Source: Moraxellaceae bacterium
GTDB lineage: Bacteria > Pseudomonadota > Gammaproteobacteria > Pseudomonadales > UBA3067
Reading direction: 5' to 3'
Length of the DNA stretch: 12,591 nucleotides
Assembly (NCBI GenBank): GCA_002401525.1
Contig: NVTH01000020.1
Location: forward strand, 12,079-24,669
Below, piece by piece: positions 1 through 6,904 of the stretch (position 1 is its first letter; each line of letters begins with the position of its first letter). Both the position numbers and the translations under genes were made by a program. The notes under the pieces are model-generated. The model had not been told where the DNA came from, made no database searches, and worked only from the letters and a program-made list of their open reading frames with translations.

Positions 1-2
1 CA

Positions 3-65
3 TATGCTCTTGCACAAAGTTATTCGATTGCTCGGATAAACGTATGGGCGGCTGAGCATATATGA
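3..65 (+). other. possible 3' tail of an upstream gene (partial, weak)
   Basis: The third reading frame is open from the window edge to a TGA at 63-65 and would give about 20 residues ending AARINVWAAEHI-like sequence. The other two frames close at 37-39 and 53-55. There is too little sequence to recognise a family, and the frame could be open by chance. The remaining bases up to 106 would form the leader of the next gene. No convincing promoter pair was seen there. Confidence 0.15.
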
Positions 66-106
66 AATGATACTTGGATTAACAAATTTCAAAATGGTGC
101 GTAAAC

Positions 107-1237
107 ATGACCAGGCCTAAGCATTATATTCTCGCGGTAATGCTGCCTTTTTTTATCTTTAGCCCAACAATGTTGTTCGCTTCGATTATCGGCGAAAGCG
201 AAGGCATGCATTTTAAAGTGGAAAAGATAGCCAGTGGTTTGGGAGTGGTGTGGGGGCTTGCCTTATTGGATAAGCAGACTCTGTTGTTGACCGAACGTAG
301 CGGAAAAATTAAGCGCCTCGATTTAGCCACCAGTGTTGTGCAAGCAGTGAGTGGTGGTGCGACCGTAAAACTAGCCGGACAGGGTGGGCTTATGGATGTG
401 GCTGTGCAGCAGCCCTATCTGCCCAATGATTGGATCTATTTTACGTACAGCAAAAAGCATAAGGGGCAGGGCGTTACTGCACTAGCGCGGGCTCACCTTG
501 TTGGAAATCAACTCACTGATTGGGAAGACCTTCTCGTGACGCAGTCGGCCACTAGCACGAATCGGCATTATGGCAGTCGTATTGCGTTTGATGGCGATGG
601 CCACCTGTTTTTTTCAGTGGGCGATCGAGGGGTACGATCCAATGGGCAGGATCTAAGTATTCACGCGGGTTCAATCCTCAGGCTTAATCTTGATGGCAGC
701 GTTCCTGTAGACAACCCATTCGTAAATCATGCCACTGCTTTGCCTGAAATTTGGAGTTATGGGCATCGTAATCCCCAGGGCATTAGCTTCGATTTTGCTA
801 ACGGTGAGCTTTGGGCGATCGAACATGGCCCTCGGGGTGGGGATGAAATTAATCTTATTTTAAAAGGGCGTAACTACGGCTGGGCAACATTGTCCTTTGG
901 GAAAGAATACTGGGGGCCTATCAACGTTGGAGAAGGCACTGAGCGAGCCGGAATGGAAAATCCAAAAAAGGTCTACATCCCCTCAATTGCCCCTGGAAGT
1001 TTATTAAAGTATACGGGTTCAGCGTTCCCAAAATGGCAAGGGGATCTGTTTTCAGGGGCTTTGAAGCTGGCGCATTTAAACCGCGTAGCGCTGGATGATC
1101 AAGGGAATGCTAAAGTGGAAGAACGATTGCTGGAGGATCTTCAGCTGCGTATTCGTGCGCTAATTCAAAGCCCCGAGGGTTGGCTCTATTTTTCCACCGA
1201 TTATGGAGAGATTTATCGTTTGAGTCCTGCAGGCTAA
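107..1237 (+). CDS. secreted PQQ-dependent sugar (aldose/sorbosone) dehydrogenase-like protein
   Basis: This is a 376-residue six-bladed beta-propeller of the soluble glucose/sorbosone dehydrogenase family, which oxidises aldoses with pyrroloquinoline quinone in the periplasm. Residues 1 to about 25 form a Sec-type signal peptide (basic start, hydrophobic core, ending near LFAS). Family hallmarks are visible in order: the GQGGLMDVAV stretch (91-100); HYGSRIAFD with His154 as likely catalytic base, then FFSVGDRG (168-175); YGHRNPQGISFD (218-229) with the Arg-Asn pair at 221-222; ELWAIEHGPRGGDEINLI (234-251); NYGWA; and IAPGSLLKYTG (294-304). Length is normal for the family. The usual IAPSG is IAPGS here, a mild variation. 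The start has a GGTG about 8 nt upstream, acceptable as a ribosome site. It is monocistronic and convergent with the ABC operon. The true substrate cannot be read from sequence; many relatives act on oligosaccharides or have no known sugar. Confidence 0.88.
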   Translation: MTRPKHYILAVMLPFFIFSPTMLFASIIGESEGMHFKVEKIASGLGVVWGLALLDKQTLLLTERSGKIKRLDLATSVVQAVSGGATVKLAGQGGLMDVAVQQPYLPNDWIYFTYSKKHKGQGVTALARAHLVGNQLTDWEDLLVTQSATSTNRHYGSRIAFDGDGHLFFSVGDRGVRSNGQDLSIHAGSILRLNLDGSVPVDNPFVNHATALPEIWSYGHRNPQGISFDFANGELWAIEHGPRGGDEINLILKGRNYGWATLSFGKEYWGPINVGEGTERAGMENPKKVYIPSIAPGSLLKYTGSAFPKWQGDLFSGALKLAHLNRVALDDQGNAKVEERLLEDLQLRIRALIQSPEGWLYFSTDYGEIYRLSPAG

Positions 1238-1318
1238 TTCGCCAGTCAATCAACTCTTTCAGTTTTTTCTATAGTTCTGTTTAAATCGAGATGAAAGTAG
1301 CCATTAGCGCTCTATAAA

Positions 1319-2149
1319 TTATAAAACGGTTGCCTGCAGCTCAAATTCCAGCTTCGGATTTCTAACGAGATACGCTGGGTTATACACCCGATCTGGAATA
1401 ATTGCCGGAGTGATTGCTAGGTAATCAATAATCGTTCGCTTATTTGACGCCAGTCGATCTAACAATATTAGTTGGGTAATGCGCGGGCTTTCTTTTTGGT
1501 CTCCTAATTTATAAATCGCTTCCTTCGCCAATTTCCCTGAAGTTAAATACAAATATGCGTGCAAGGGCTGATAGGTCGTTCTATCGACTTCCAGTTTGAT
1601 GGTTTGATAACTGGCACTTTTAACCTTTGCAGTTAAATTTAAGATGAGTGTAGGCCGCTGTTCGAATTGGCCCTCTCCAGCGATTACGCCTTGATAGTCT
1701 TCACTCCAAGTTAAGCTAGAAATATCCCCCGTAGAGGCCTCTCCGATTAATTTTTGCATCGGGGTGATGCGGATGGGGCGTCGGCTTGTAGGCATTAGGA
1801 GCCAATAACTGTCTTCAACCATTAATACTTTTTTACCCACTTGCCGTGGGGATTTAAATAGAATCAATGATCGGTGGCCCGGTTTGATGAGTACCTCATA
1901 GAGGCTTTCTTTGTGGGGGCTATTGCGCTGTATTTGTTCCGCCGTTTTAAAGAGCCGCACTTGGGTCATGACTTGTGCGGAGTGGGTGGGTAAACGAAAG
2001 CGGTCGGCTTGTTCTAATATTTCCTCCACTGATGCAATGTCGTTTGCAAGAGTATGGACGCAAGCTGCTAAGAGAGTAATGCTTAAGGCTATTTTCTTTA
2101 GACTAGTAATTACTACTTTAAATTCTGATGTAAAAATAAAGTTATACAT
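1319..2149 (-). CDS. LolA-like outer-membrane lipoprotein-sorting family protein
   Basis: A 276-residue secreted protein of the LolA-like superfamily (PF17131/COG2834 type), which forms a half-open beta-barrel that can carry lipid or acylated cargo across the periplasm. A hydrophobic segment at about residues 18-35 follows a long polar N-region. It contains LAAC (27-30), a possible lipobox, and also ends in a plausible signal peptidase I site (HTLA-ND), so it is either a lipoprotein or a soluble periplasmic protein. The YWLLMPTSRRPIRITPMQKLIGEA stretch (about 115-138) and the following SSLTWSEDY are characteristic of this family. The start codon overlaps the stop of the upstream permease gene by 8 bp, indicating translational coupling and a shared job with the ABC transporter. 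No in-frame ATG or GTG closer to the signal core is available. The cargo is unknown; assignment to the family is much firmer than to any pathway. Confidence 0.75.
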   Translation of the reverse strand: MYNFIFTSEFKVVITSLKKIALSITLLAACVHTLANDIASVEEILEQADRFRLPTHSAQVMTQVRLFKTAEQIQRNSPHKESLYEVLIKPGHRSLILFKSPRQVGKKVLMVEDSYWLLMPTSRRPIRITPMQKLIGEASTGDISSLTWSEDYQGVIAGEGQFEQRPTLILNLTAKVKSASYQTIKLEVDRTTYQPLHAYLYLTSGKLAKEAIYKLGDQKESPRITQLILLDRLASNKRTIIDYLAITPAIIPDRVYNPAYLVRNPKLEFELQATVL

Positions 2150-3371
2150 GAGTCAAGGCCTCAACAATGGGGCGATTAGCGCCTTTGCGAGCGGCGAACC
2201 AAGCGGCTGTGCAACAGATAAGAATGAGTAGTGCGGAAGTCACTAGCGCCAATTGGGGGGAGAAATAAACGTAGAGCGGGTAGCTCGCGGAGCGCCCCGG
2301 AGGAGGGGGCATTTGCAGGTCGCTAAAATAGAGTCCGATGCTGCACAAGCCCGCGATTAGAGAACCGATTAGCGCTCCACTTATCGCAATGACTAATGCC
2401 TCGAGAACGAAGTTAAACACGATTTCACTCGGATAACTGCCAAGGGCAGAAAGGGTGCCGATTTCTTGGGTGCGCTCCACCACACTCATTGAAAGGGTAT
2501 TGGAGACTGAGAAGAATACCAATACAGCAATGACGCCGCCGAGGATTGAAAAAATTCGATCATAGAGGGATTTAACGCCTTGGTAATAGAACGCACGGGT
2601 CCACCAGGGGGTGATGCTGAGTTGGGGGTATTGGCTTTTAAGTGCGTGTTCGAGCTGAGCGGTTTTTTCTGTGTCATAAAGATAGACCGACAGTGTGCTG
2701 ACCTTTTTGGTGGCCAACAGGGTCTGAGCAGTTTCTAGATGGGTGTATAGCATGCGCTTGTCTATTTCAGGCACGCCTACCGAAAAGATACCGCGGACTT
2801 GCACGTCGATGGCGTTCATGGCCCCGTCCGTAGTGGTGGACAACAACGTTAATAGGCTGCCGGGTTGCGCGTTTAGATGGCGAGCCAAATCTTTGCCGAG
2901 CATGACTTGAGGATCGTCTTCTAAAGACGGATTGCGGCTCAGTGGTTTGCCTTGAGTGATGGTGAGAAAAGGCCCTTTCATACTCAGCTCTTCCGGATCG
3001 ATGCCTGTGGCCATAAAAATGGTGGATTTGTCATCGTTACTGATGAGGCCTGAATATTGAACTCGAGGCAGTGCCGCGCGTATATCGGGATTGGTCATTA
3101 ATTGTTGTTGCATGGCGTGGTAGTTGCTGAGTCCAAGAGCGAGTGTAGTTTCTTCCTGCTGGGTAAAATAGTCGGCGTGTGCCAATGTCAGATGACCGAT
3201 TTCTCGAGCCGACATTTCGCGCAGTGAATCGTAAGTATACAATCCAAAACCACCACTGATTAATGTGCCGGCAGTACCCACTGTTGCAATTAGGATGGTG
3301 ACGAAAGAGCGTCGGCGATTGCGTAAAACATTTCTAATTGCGAGGCTGATTGCAAGTTGTAGCCATTTCAT
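2142..3371 (-). CDS. FtsX/MacB-type ABC transporter permease (LolC/E-like)
   Basis: A 409-residue inner-membrane protein with the type VII ABC (MacB/LolCE) topology. One transmembrane helix lies after a basic start (about 24-46, preceded by RNVLRNRRRS). A large periplasmic domain spans about 50-265. Three C-terminal helices (about 272-298, 318-348, 372-394) form the FtsX domain. The cytoplasmic loop NTLSMSVVERTQEIGTLSALG (291-311) carries the coupling-helix signature seen in LolC, LolE and MacB. Such permeases do not move substrate through the membrane but extract or push periplasmic cargo, such as lipoproteins, by mechanotransmission. Only one permease gene is present, so the complex would be a homodimer, unlike LolC plus LolE. 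The start overlaps the ATPase stop by 4 bp (ATGA), and the stop overlaps the LolA-like start. MacB-like drug or peptide export without a MacA is the alternative, but the LolA-like partner favours lipoprotein or lipid handling. Confidence 0.85.
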   Translation of the reverse strand: MKWLQLAISLAIRNVLRNRRRSFVTILIATVGTAGTLISGGFGLYTYDSLREMSAREIGHLTLAHADYFTQQEETTLALGLSNYHAMQQQLMTNPDIRAALPRVQYSGLISNDDKSTIFMATGIDPEELSMKGPFLTITQGKPLSRNPSLEDDPQVMLGKDLARHLNAQPGSLLTLLSTTTDGAMNAIDVQVRGIFSVGVPEIDKRMLYTHLETAQTLLATKKVSTLSVYLYDTEKTAQLEHALKSQYPQLSITPWWTRAFYYQGVKSLYDRIFSILGGVIAVLVFFSVSNTLSMSVVERTQEIGTLSALGSYPSEIVFNFVLEALVIAISGALIGSLIAGLCSIGLYFSDLQMPPPPGRSASYPLYVYFSPQLALVTSALLILICCTAAWFAARKGANRPIVEALTHV

Positions 3372-4153
3372 AAGCGCAGCTCCGTTGAAGCGTGTGGCAA
3401 TATCTCTTGGACCATTGAGCCCTGCGGCGCATCATGTAGCAACGGCGAGGCCAGCGAGCCGTCTTGGAGCTCTATAATTTGATCGCAGCGACTACTCATT
3501 CGATGATCGTGAGTAGCAATTAGAAAAGTGGTGTTGTGTTCTTGGCCTAGGGTCTGCATTAAATCGATGACTTGATTGGCGGTGCGGGTGTCTAAGTTTG
3601 CCGTGGGTTCATCGGCGATTACTAATAAGGGCGAATTTACTAAGGCTCTGGCAATGGCAACCCGTTGTTGTTGACCGCCTGATAAACGATCGGGACGGCG
3701 ATGTTGGTGGTCCTTTAAACCAATTTTTTCCAGTATTTCACTGACTTTTATTTTACGGTCTGTACTTGAGAAACGGTTTAGAATTAAAGGGTATTCGACG
3801 TTTTCATAAGCAGTTAAAACTGGCACCAGATTAAAGTGTTGAAATACAAAACCAAGTTTCTCTCGTCTAACTTGAGTGCATAGTGTTGCGTTGTTAGTCA
3901 TTCGCTGGCCGTCCAATTCATAGCTGCCCTGATATTGCTGATCCAATAGACCGCAAATGTTCAGCAAGGTGCTTTTGCCACTCCCCGACGGACCACTCAA
4001 GGCCACAAACTGTCCGCGCGGGATATTCAGATTGATTTCTTTGAGGGCGCAAATCGATTCGTCACCTTGGTGATAGCTTTTTTGTATGGCCGTGAGGGCC
4101 AGCATTGATTGAGGATTGAGATTAGAGTTAGATTTCGAATTAGATGAATTCAT
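3368..4153 (-). CDS. ABC transporter ATP-binding protein (LolD/MacB family)
   Basis: A 261-residue nucleotide-binding subunit that powers the permease encoded immediately downstream. All functional motifs are intact: Walker A GPSGSGKST (54-62), Q-loop Gln105 in FVFQHFN, signature RLSGGQQQR (157-165), Walker B LLVIADEPT (176-184), D-loop ANLD and switch His215 in ATHDH. Spacing and sequence match LolD/MacB-type ATPases. The first 16 residues are a Ser/Asn-rich low-complexity tail absent from typical LolD, and about 30 extra residues follow the last core strand. A good Shine-Dalgarno AAGG lies 7 nt before the ATG. The stop overlaps the permease start as ATGA. It lies 51 bp downstream of the secreted repeat-like protein gene, with three heptamer repeats in that gap, and is probably in the same operon. 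It should not be assigned to the essential LolCDE system without checking for a separate lolCDE locus. Confidence 0.9.
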   Translation of the reverse strand: MNSSNSKSNSNLNPQSMLALTAIQKSYHQGDESICALKEINLNIPRGQFVALSGPSGSGKSTLLNICGLLDQQYQGSYELDGQRMTNNATLCTQVRREKLGFVFQHFNLVPVLTAYENVEYPLILNRFSSTDRKIKVSEILEKIGLKDHQHRRPDRLSGGQQQRVAIARALVNSPLLVIADEPTANLDTRTANQVIDLMQTLGQEHNTTFLIATHDHRMSSRCDQIIELQDGSLASPLLHDAPQGSMVQEILPHASTELRL

Positions 4154-4180
4154 TTTATTACCTTACGCTGGGCTATTGAT

Positions 4181-4201
4181 CAGTTATCAGTTATCGGTTA
4201 T
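4181..4201. repeat. three tandem 7-bp repeats in operon gap
   Basis: CAGTTAT, CAGTTAT and CGGTTAT lie head to tail between the stop of the upstream secreted-protein gene and the ATPase ribosome site. On the transcribed (minus) strand they read ATAACYG three times. They are perfect or one-mismatch copies. A role is not evident; slippage or a protein site is possible. Confidence 0.5.
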
Positions 4202-4204
4202 TGA

Positions 4205-4969
4205 TTAATAGTCACTAAGTTGCGCTAATTGCAGGCGAGCCTTTTCGACGTATTCACCTTGGTTCAAATTATCGACTAGCGTTTGGTAGAAAACACTGGC
4301 TCGCGCATGTTGATCTTCTTTTTCTGCTGCGAGCCCTGCGTAATAATAAAGGTAGGCTTTTCGAGAAAAGGGAATTTCAGCGAGTTGTTCAGATTCAATG
4401 ATTTCTAGTAAGAGTTCGTAACCTTGATCGAAACGATTGAAAAAAAACGGCACAAGGGTAAACGTAATGGCACTAATGGATTTGATTTCGGTGCTCACCG
4501 GGAGGCCGTCAACCAAGAGTTGATCGTGCTCCGGTCGTAGCATCATCATTGCCTTTGCCATGGTGTCGAGACCCCGCTCTGTGTGATTTAATTTAGTCCA
4601 GGGCATCCAAGCGTCCCGTCCAATCAACGTATGAAGACCGCCTAAGTAAGCAATGGTGAGCGGGTCTAATGGATTTTGTAACGCGGCAGATTCGAATCCA
4701 GAAAAGGCAAGGTCCCGTGCGTCACTATCGCCGTTGACTGCGAGTCGGTATTGTTCGATTAGAGGGAGATACTGGTTTTCTGTTTGATTCTTTGCGGGGC
4801 GGGCCGTAACAGAGGCTGCGTGGTCGTGGTCCCTGTTAATGGTGGTGTTAGTAATTGAAGTGCTAATAATTGTGGTATTAGTATCGGCGATGACTGTCAT
4901 CGAGACCGCGATGATCATAGCGGTTACGGTGGCAAGCATTGTAAGGTTTCGGGTTTTGTGAACATTCAT
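4205..4969 (-). CDS. secreted helical-repeat (TPR-like) protein of unknown function, first gene of the ABC operon
   Basis: A 254-residue protein that I do not recognise as a named family. The reading frame extends 7 codons further to a TTG at 4990, but the ATG at 4969 is preferred: it has GGAG 7 nt upstream and is followed directly by an N-terminal signal sequence (basic MNVHKTRN, then a hydrophobic run to about residue 28). A Thr/Asn-rich spacer (about 30-45) and a His/Asp patch (RDHDH) follow, then a helical domain (about 65-254). The final part (AYLYYYAGLAAEKEDQHARASVFYQTLVD, roughly residues 200-228) looks like a TPR unit. The protein is therefore predicted to be periplasmic and to bind a partner protein. 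It is first in the minus-strand operon with the ABC ATPase, permease and LolA-like protein, which suggests a periplasmic accessory to that transporter. The promoter must lie in 4970-5214, but no clear -35/-10 pair was found. Confidence 0.6.
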   Translation of the reverse strand: MNVHKTRNLTMLATVTAMIIAVSMTVIADTNTTIISTSITNTTINRDHDHAASVTARPAKNQTENQYLPLIEQYRLAVNGDSDARDLAFSGFESAALQNPLDPLTIAYLGGLHTLIGRDAWMPWTKLNHTERGLDTMAKAMMMLRPEHDQLLVDGLPVSTEIKSISAITFTLVPFFFNRFDQGYELLLEIIESEQLAEIPFSRKAYLYYYAGLAAEKEDQHARASVFYQTLVDNLNQGEYVEKARLQLAQLSDY

Positions 4970-5032
4970 ATGATTTCTCCGGCAAGCCAATGAAGGATTA
5001 ATATAGGCTGCTCTTCTCTTAGCTATAGGAGT

Positions 5033-5042
5033 TGAGATCTCA
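5033..5042. promoter_or_regulatory. short palindrome upstream of the ABC operon
   Basis: TGAGATCTCA is a perfect 10-bp palindrome 64 bp upstream of the ABC operon start codon, flanked by a further G...C pair (5031/5044). Its position would suit an operator of the minus-strand operon. A 10-bp palindrome can easily occur by chance, so this is only a candidate. Confidence 0.2.
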
Positions 5043-5214
5043 GCTTGAAGGATAATTTAGAGTGGTCTTCAACGAGCAGTAGAGCGGTGTGATGAATCGC
5101 TTGGAGAGGTGGTGAGGAGCAGTCCGTGGGGGGTGAATTCCAACGCATCAATACCAAGTTTTCTAGTTACTTCCTCATCAGTGCCTTTTCCGGCATCGAA
5201 TTTTTAATGCAATG

Positions 5215-5259
5215 ATTAATACCAGAAACTTCCATTTAGTGGAAGTTTCTGGTATTAAT
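5215..5259. promoter_or_regulatory. perfect 20-bp inverted repeat, probable AbiEi operator
   Basis: The left arm 5215-5234 and right arm 5240-5259 are exact reverse complements (20 of 20) around a 5-nt spacer TTTAG. The core is ACCAGAAACTTCC and its complement. It ends 21 bp before the abiEi start codon. AbiEi antitoxins studied in other bacteria repress their own operon by binding inverted repeats in the promoter region, so this is the expected operator. There is no T-run after it, which argues against a terminator. A weak promoter may overlap it (TATTAA at 5252-5257), and a transcript starting upstream would carry it as a very stable hairpin. Confidence 0.75.
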
Positions 5260-5280
5260 TACTACAATTGAAGAATCACT

Positions 5281-5970
5281 ATGAGGACGCTAGTTGTGCA
5301 AACCTTGACGGAACATCTTTTAAATCAAGGGTTTAGTGATCGCTATATCACCGATGTGCAGCTCGCACACCTTGTGGATGGCAGTAAGCAACGACGTCAT
5401 CACTTGGTCAATCGAGCCATCAAGGCAAAAGAACTAAGTCGATTAAAGCGCGGGCTTTATATCCTCTCCAACACACTGCGAAGTGAACCCTGCCACCCGT
5501 TTGCTATTGCTCAGGCCATGGTGCCAGGATGTTACGTTTCCTTGGAGTCAGCCCTTGCCTACCACGGCTGGATCCCTGAGGCCGTAATGACCACTGCTTG
5601 CATTATTCCGCAGCGTAAATCCCGTGAGTACAGTCATCCAGACTTAGGCACTTTTACCTTTCGTCCCTTAGCTCTGCAGACCGGGTACTTTTTGGAAATG
5701 GTTCAATACACTCGGATCAACCAACAAAGCCTTTTAGTTGCCAAGCCTCTGCGCGCGCTTATCGATTTAGTGTGTATTAACAAAATCCATTGGCAAGGCC
5801 TTGATTGGCTCCAACAAGGGCTGCGCATCGAGGAAGAAAATCTAAGCTTAATCCGCACACAAGAAATTCAAACCCTAAAAAATGTTTACAAGCAAAAAAG
5901 AGTTCAGCATTTTTTAGAACAACTTAGTTTCAGTTTAAAGCTTTCGTCACCGATTCCATCACAGGCTTAA
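5281..5970 (+). CDS. abiEi: AbiEi-type antitoxin/transcriptional repressor (type IV TA, abortive infection)
   Basis: A 229-residue protein of the AbiEi family, the antitoxin and autorepressor of AbiE systems. The N-terminal third is a winged-helix DNA-binding domain (about 10-65). It ends in the typical wing KELSRLKRGLYILS (50-63), equivalent to the K-x-G-x-Y motif of the family. The central/C-terminal antitoxin domain begins with YVSLESALAYHGWIPEAV (85-102), the family's most conserved stretch, and continues through a beta-rich segment (TFTFRPLALQTGYF). The start ATG has GAAG 8 nt upstream. The toxin gene follows after only 3 bp. The perfect inverted repeat 21 bp upstream is the likely binding site for negative autoregulation. 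In known systems the antitoxin neutralises without stable binding to the toxin (type IV). The length is compatible with two-domain antitoxins of the family. Confidence 0.88.
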   Translation: MRTLVVQTLTEHLLNQGFSDRYITDVQLAHLVDGSKQRRHHLVNRAIKAKELSRLKRGLYILSNTLRSEPCHPFAIAQAMVPGCYVSLESALAYHGWIPEAVMTTACIIPQRKSREYSHPDLGTFTFRPLALQTGYFLEMVQYTRINQQSLLVAKPLRALIDLVCINKIHWQGLDWLQQGLRIEEENLSLIRTQEIQTLKNVYKQKRVQHFLEQLSFSLKLSSPIPSQA

Positions 5971-5973
5971 TCA

Positions 5974-6831
5974 ATGATTGACATCATCCGGCAACGATTA
6001 AATCGCTATGGGGCGAGCAATGCCCTAATGGAGGAGCACGCCACTAAAGAAATTATTCAGGAAATTGCTTTATATGCGCTTTGGCGCACTGGATTTTTTG
6101 AAGTGGCGGCCTTTCAAGGCGGCACCAGTTTACGAATATTACACCGCCTGCCACGCTTTTCAGAGGACCTGGATTTCATCCTTAAAAAGCCAGATCCAGA
6201 TTTTGATTGGTCTAAAACACTTAAAAAGTTACTCGGTCACTTTGATGAATTTGGATTAAAGTCAGAGGCCTTAACTAAAGGAAAAATTGATAATCGAATT
6301 AAAAAAGCCATTATTAAAGACAACTCCATTATCAACCAATTAAATTTATCTTTTTACAGCGGTCATGCCGATCAGAAACTTAAAATTAAACTTGAGATCG
6401 ATGTGGACCCACCCCAAGGCTCTGGATTTAACTACAGCTATTTAGATTTCCCTTTGGATTTTGAAGTCTGCCATCAAGATTTAAGCAGTAACTTCGCGTT
6501 GAAAATTCATACGCTTTTATGTCGGCAATTTATCAAAGGAAGAGATTGGTACGATTTTAATTGGTATCTCAAGCAACAAGTAGCCCCCAATCTGCCTTTA
6601 TTACGCAATGCGCTAAATCAAAGTGGTCCATGGGCTAAGAAAATGGAACCGATATTGACATTGGGTTGGTTAAAAAATGCGCTTGAAAATAAAGTAGCCT
6701 CCATTGATTGGAATTTCGCTGCGCGTGATGTTGAGCGTTTTCTATCGGCTCAAGAGCAACAGAGTTTAAGTTTGTGGAGCGAACGTTTTTTTAAAAGTAA
6801 GGTGGGGGCTTTAGGAAGCGTGGTCTCCTGA
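5974..6831 (+). CDS. abiEii: AbiEii-type nucleotidyltransferase toxin
   Basis: A 285-residue DNA polymerase beta-like nucleotidyltransferase of the AbiEii/MenT family. Known relatives block growth by adding nucleotides to RNA targets (tRNA acceptor ends for the Mycobacterium MenT toxins), so infected or stressed cells stop translating. Motifs are intact: GGTSLR (49-54) with RFSEDLDF (61-68), giving the metal-binding Asp65 and Asp67; a second acidic strand KIKLEIDVD (137-145); and the C-terminal FALKIHTLLCRQFIKGRDWYDF (174-195), the family's basic and Asp-rich active-site helix. The ATG is 3 bp after the antitoxin stop, with AGG about 9 nt upstream, so the two are cotranscribed. The substrate of this particular toxin is unknown. 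The RAYT element begins only about 28 bp after its stop, so the native downstream region has probably been replaced or interrupted. No frameshift or lost catalytic residue is seen, so the toxin looks active. Confidence 0.88.
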   Translation: MIDIIRQRLNRYGASNALMEEHATKEIIQEIALYALWRTGFFEVAAFQGGTSLRILHRLPRFSEDLDFILKKPDPDFDWSKTLKKLLGHFDEFGLKSEALTKGKIDNRIKKAIIKDNSIINQLNLSFYSGHADQKLKIKLEIDVDPPQGSGFNYSYLDFPLDFEVCHQDLSSNFALKIHTLLCRQFIKGRDWYDFNWYLKQQVAPNLPLLRNALNQSGPWAKKMEPILTLGWLKNALENKVASIDWNFAARDVERFLSAQEQQSLSLWSERFFKSKVGALGSVVS

Positions 6832-6872
6832 GCGTAAAGGTTATTAATGCTCAACTTATGCAGAAAAAAAAG

Positions 6873-6904
6873 AAAAGGGGTCAGGCTTGCGTTATTGCAT
6901 TAAT
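6873..6904 (+). repeat. left inverted repeat of the RAYT element
   Basis: It begins AAAAGGGGTCAGGCTTGCG and runs to TTGCATTAAT. It matches the reverse complement of 7846-7877 at 30 of 32 positions; the two differences are T versus C. It contains the stop codon and the last codons (HINAITQA) of the transposase, so the coding region extends into the repeat. Confidence 0.85.

Noticed and set aside
1238..1318. Terminator between the convergent dehydrogenase gene and ABC operon
   Set aside because: A TTTTTT run is present near 1264, but no stem of useful length precedes it on either strand.
1911..2231. 106-codon plus-strand open frame inside the LolA-like gene region
   Set aside because: It is antisense to two well-supported overlapping genes and has cysteine- and arginine-rich shadow composition.
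5215..5259. The long hairpin as a rho-independent terminator
   Set aside because: No T-run follows on either strand, and its place directly before abiEi fits an operator better.
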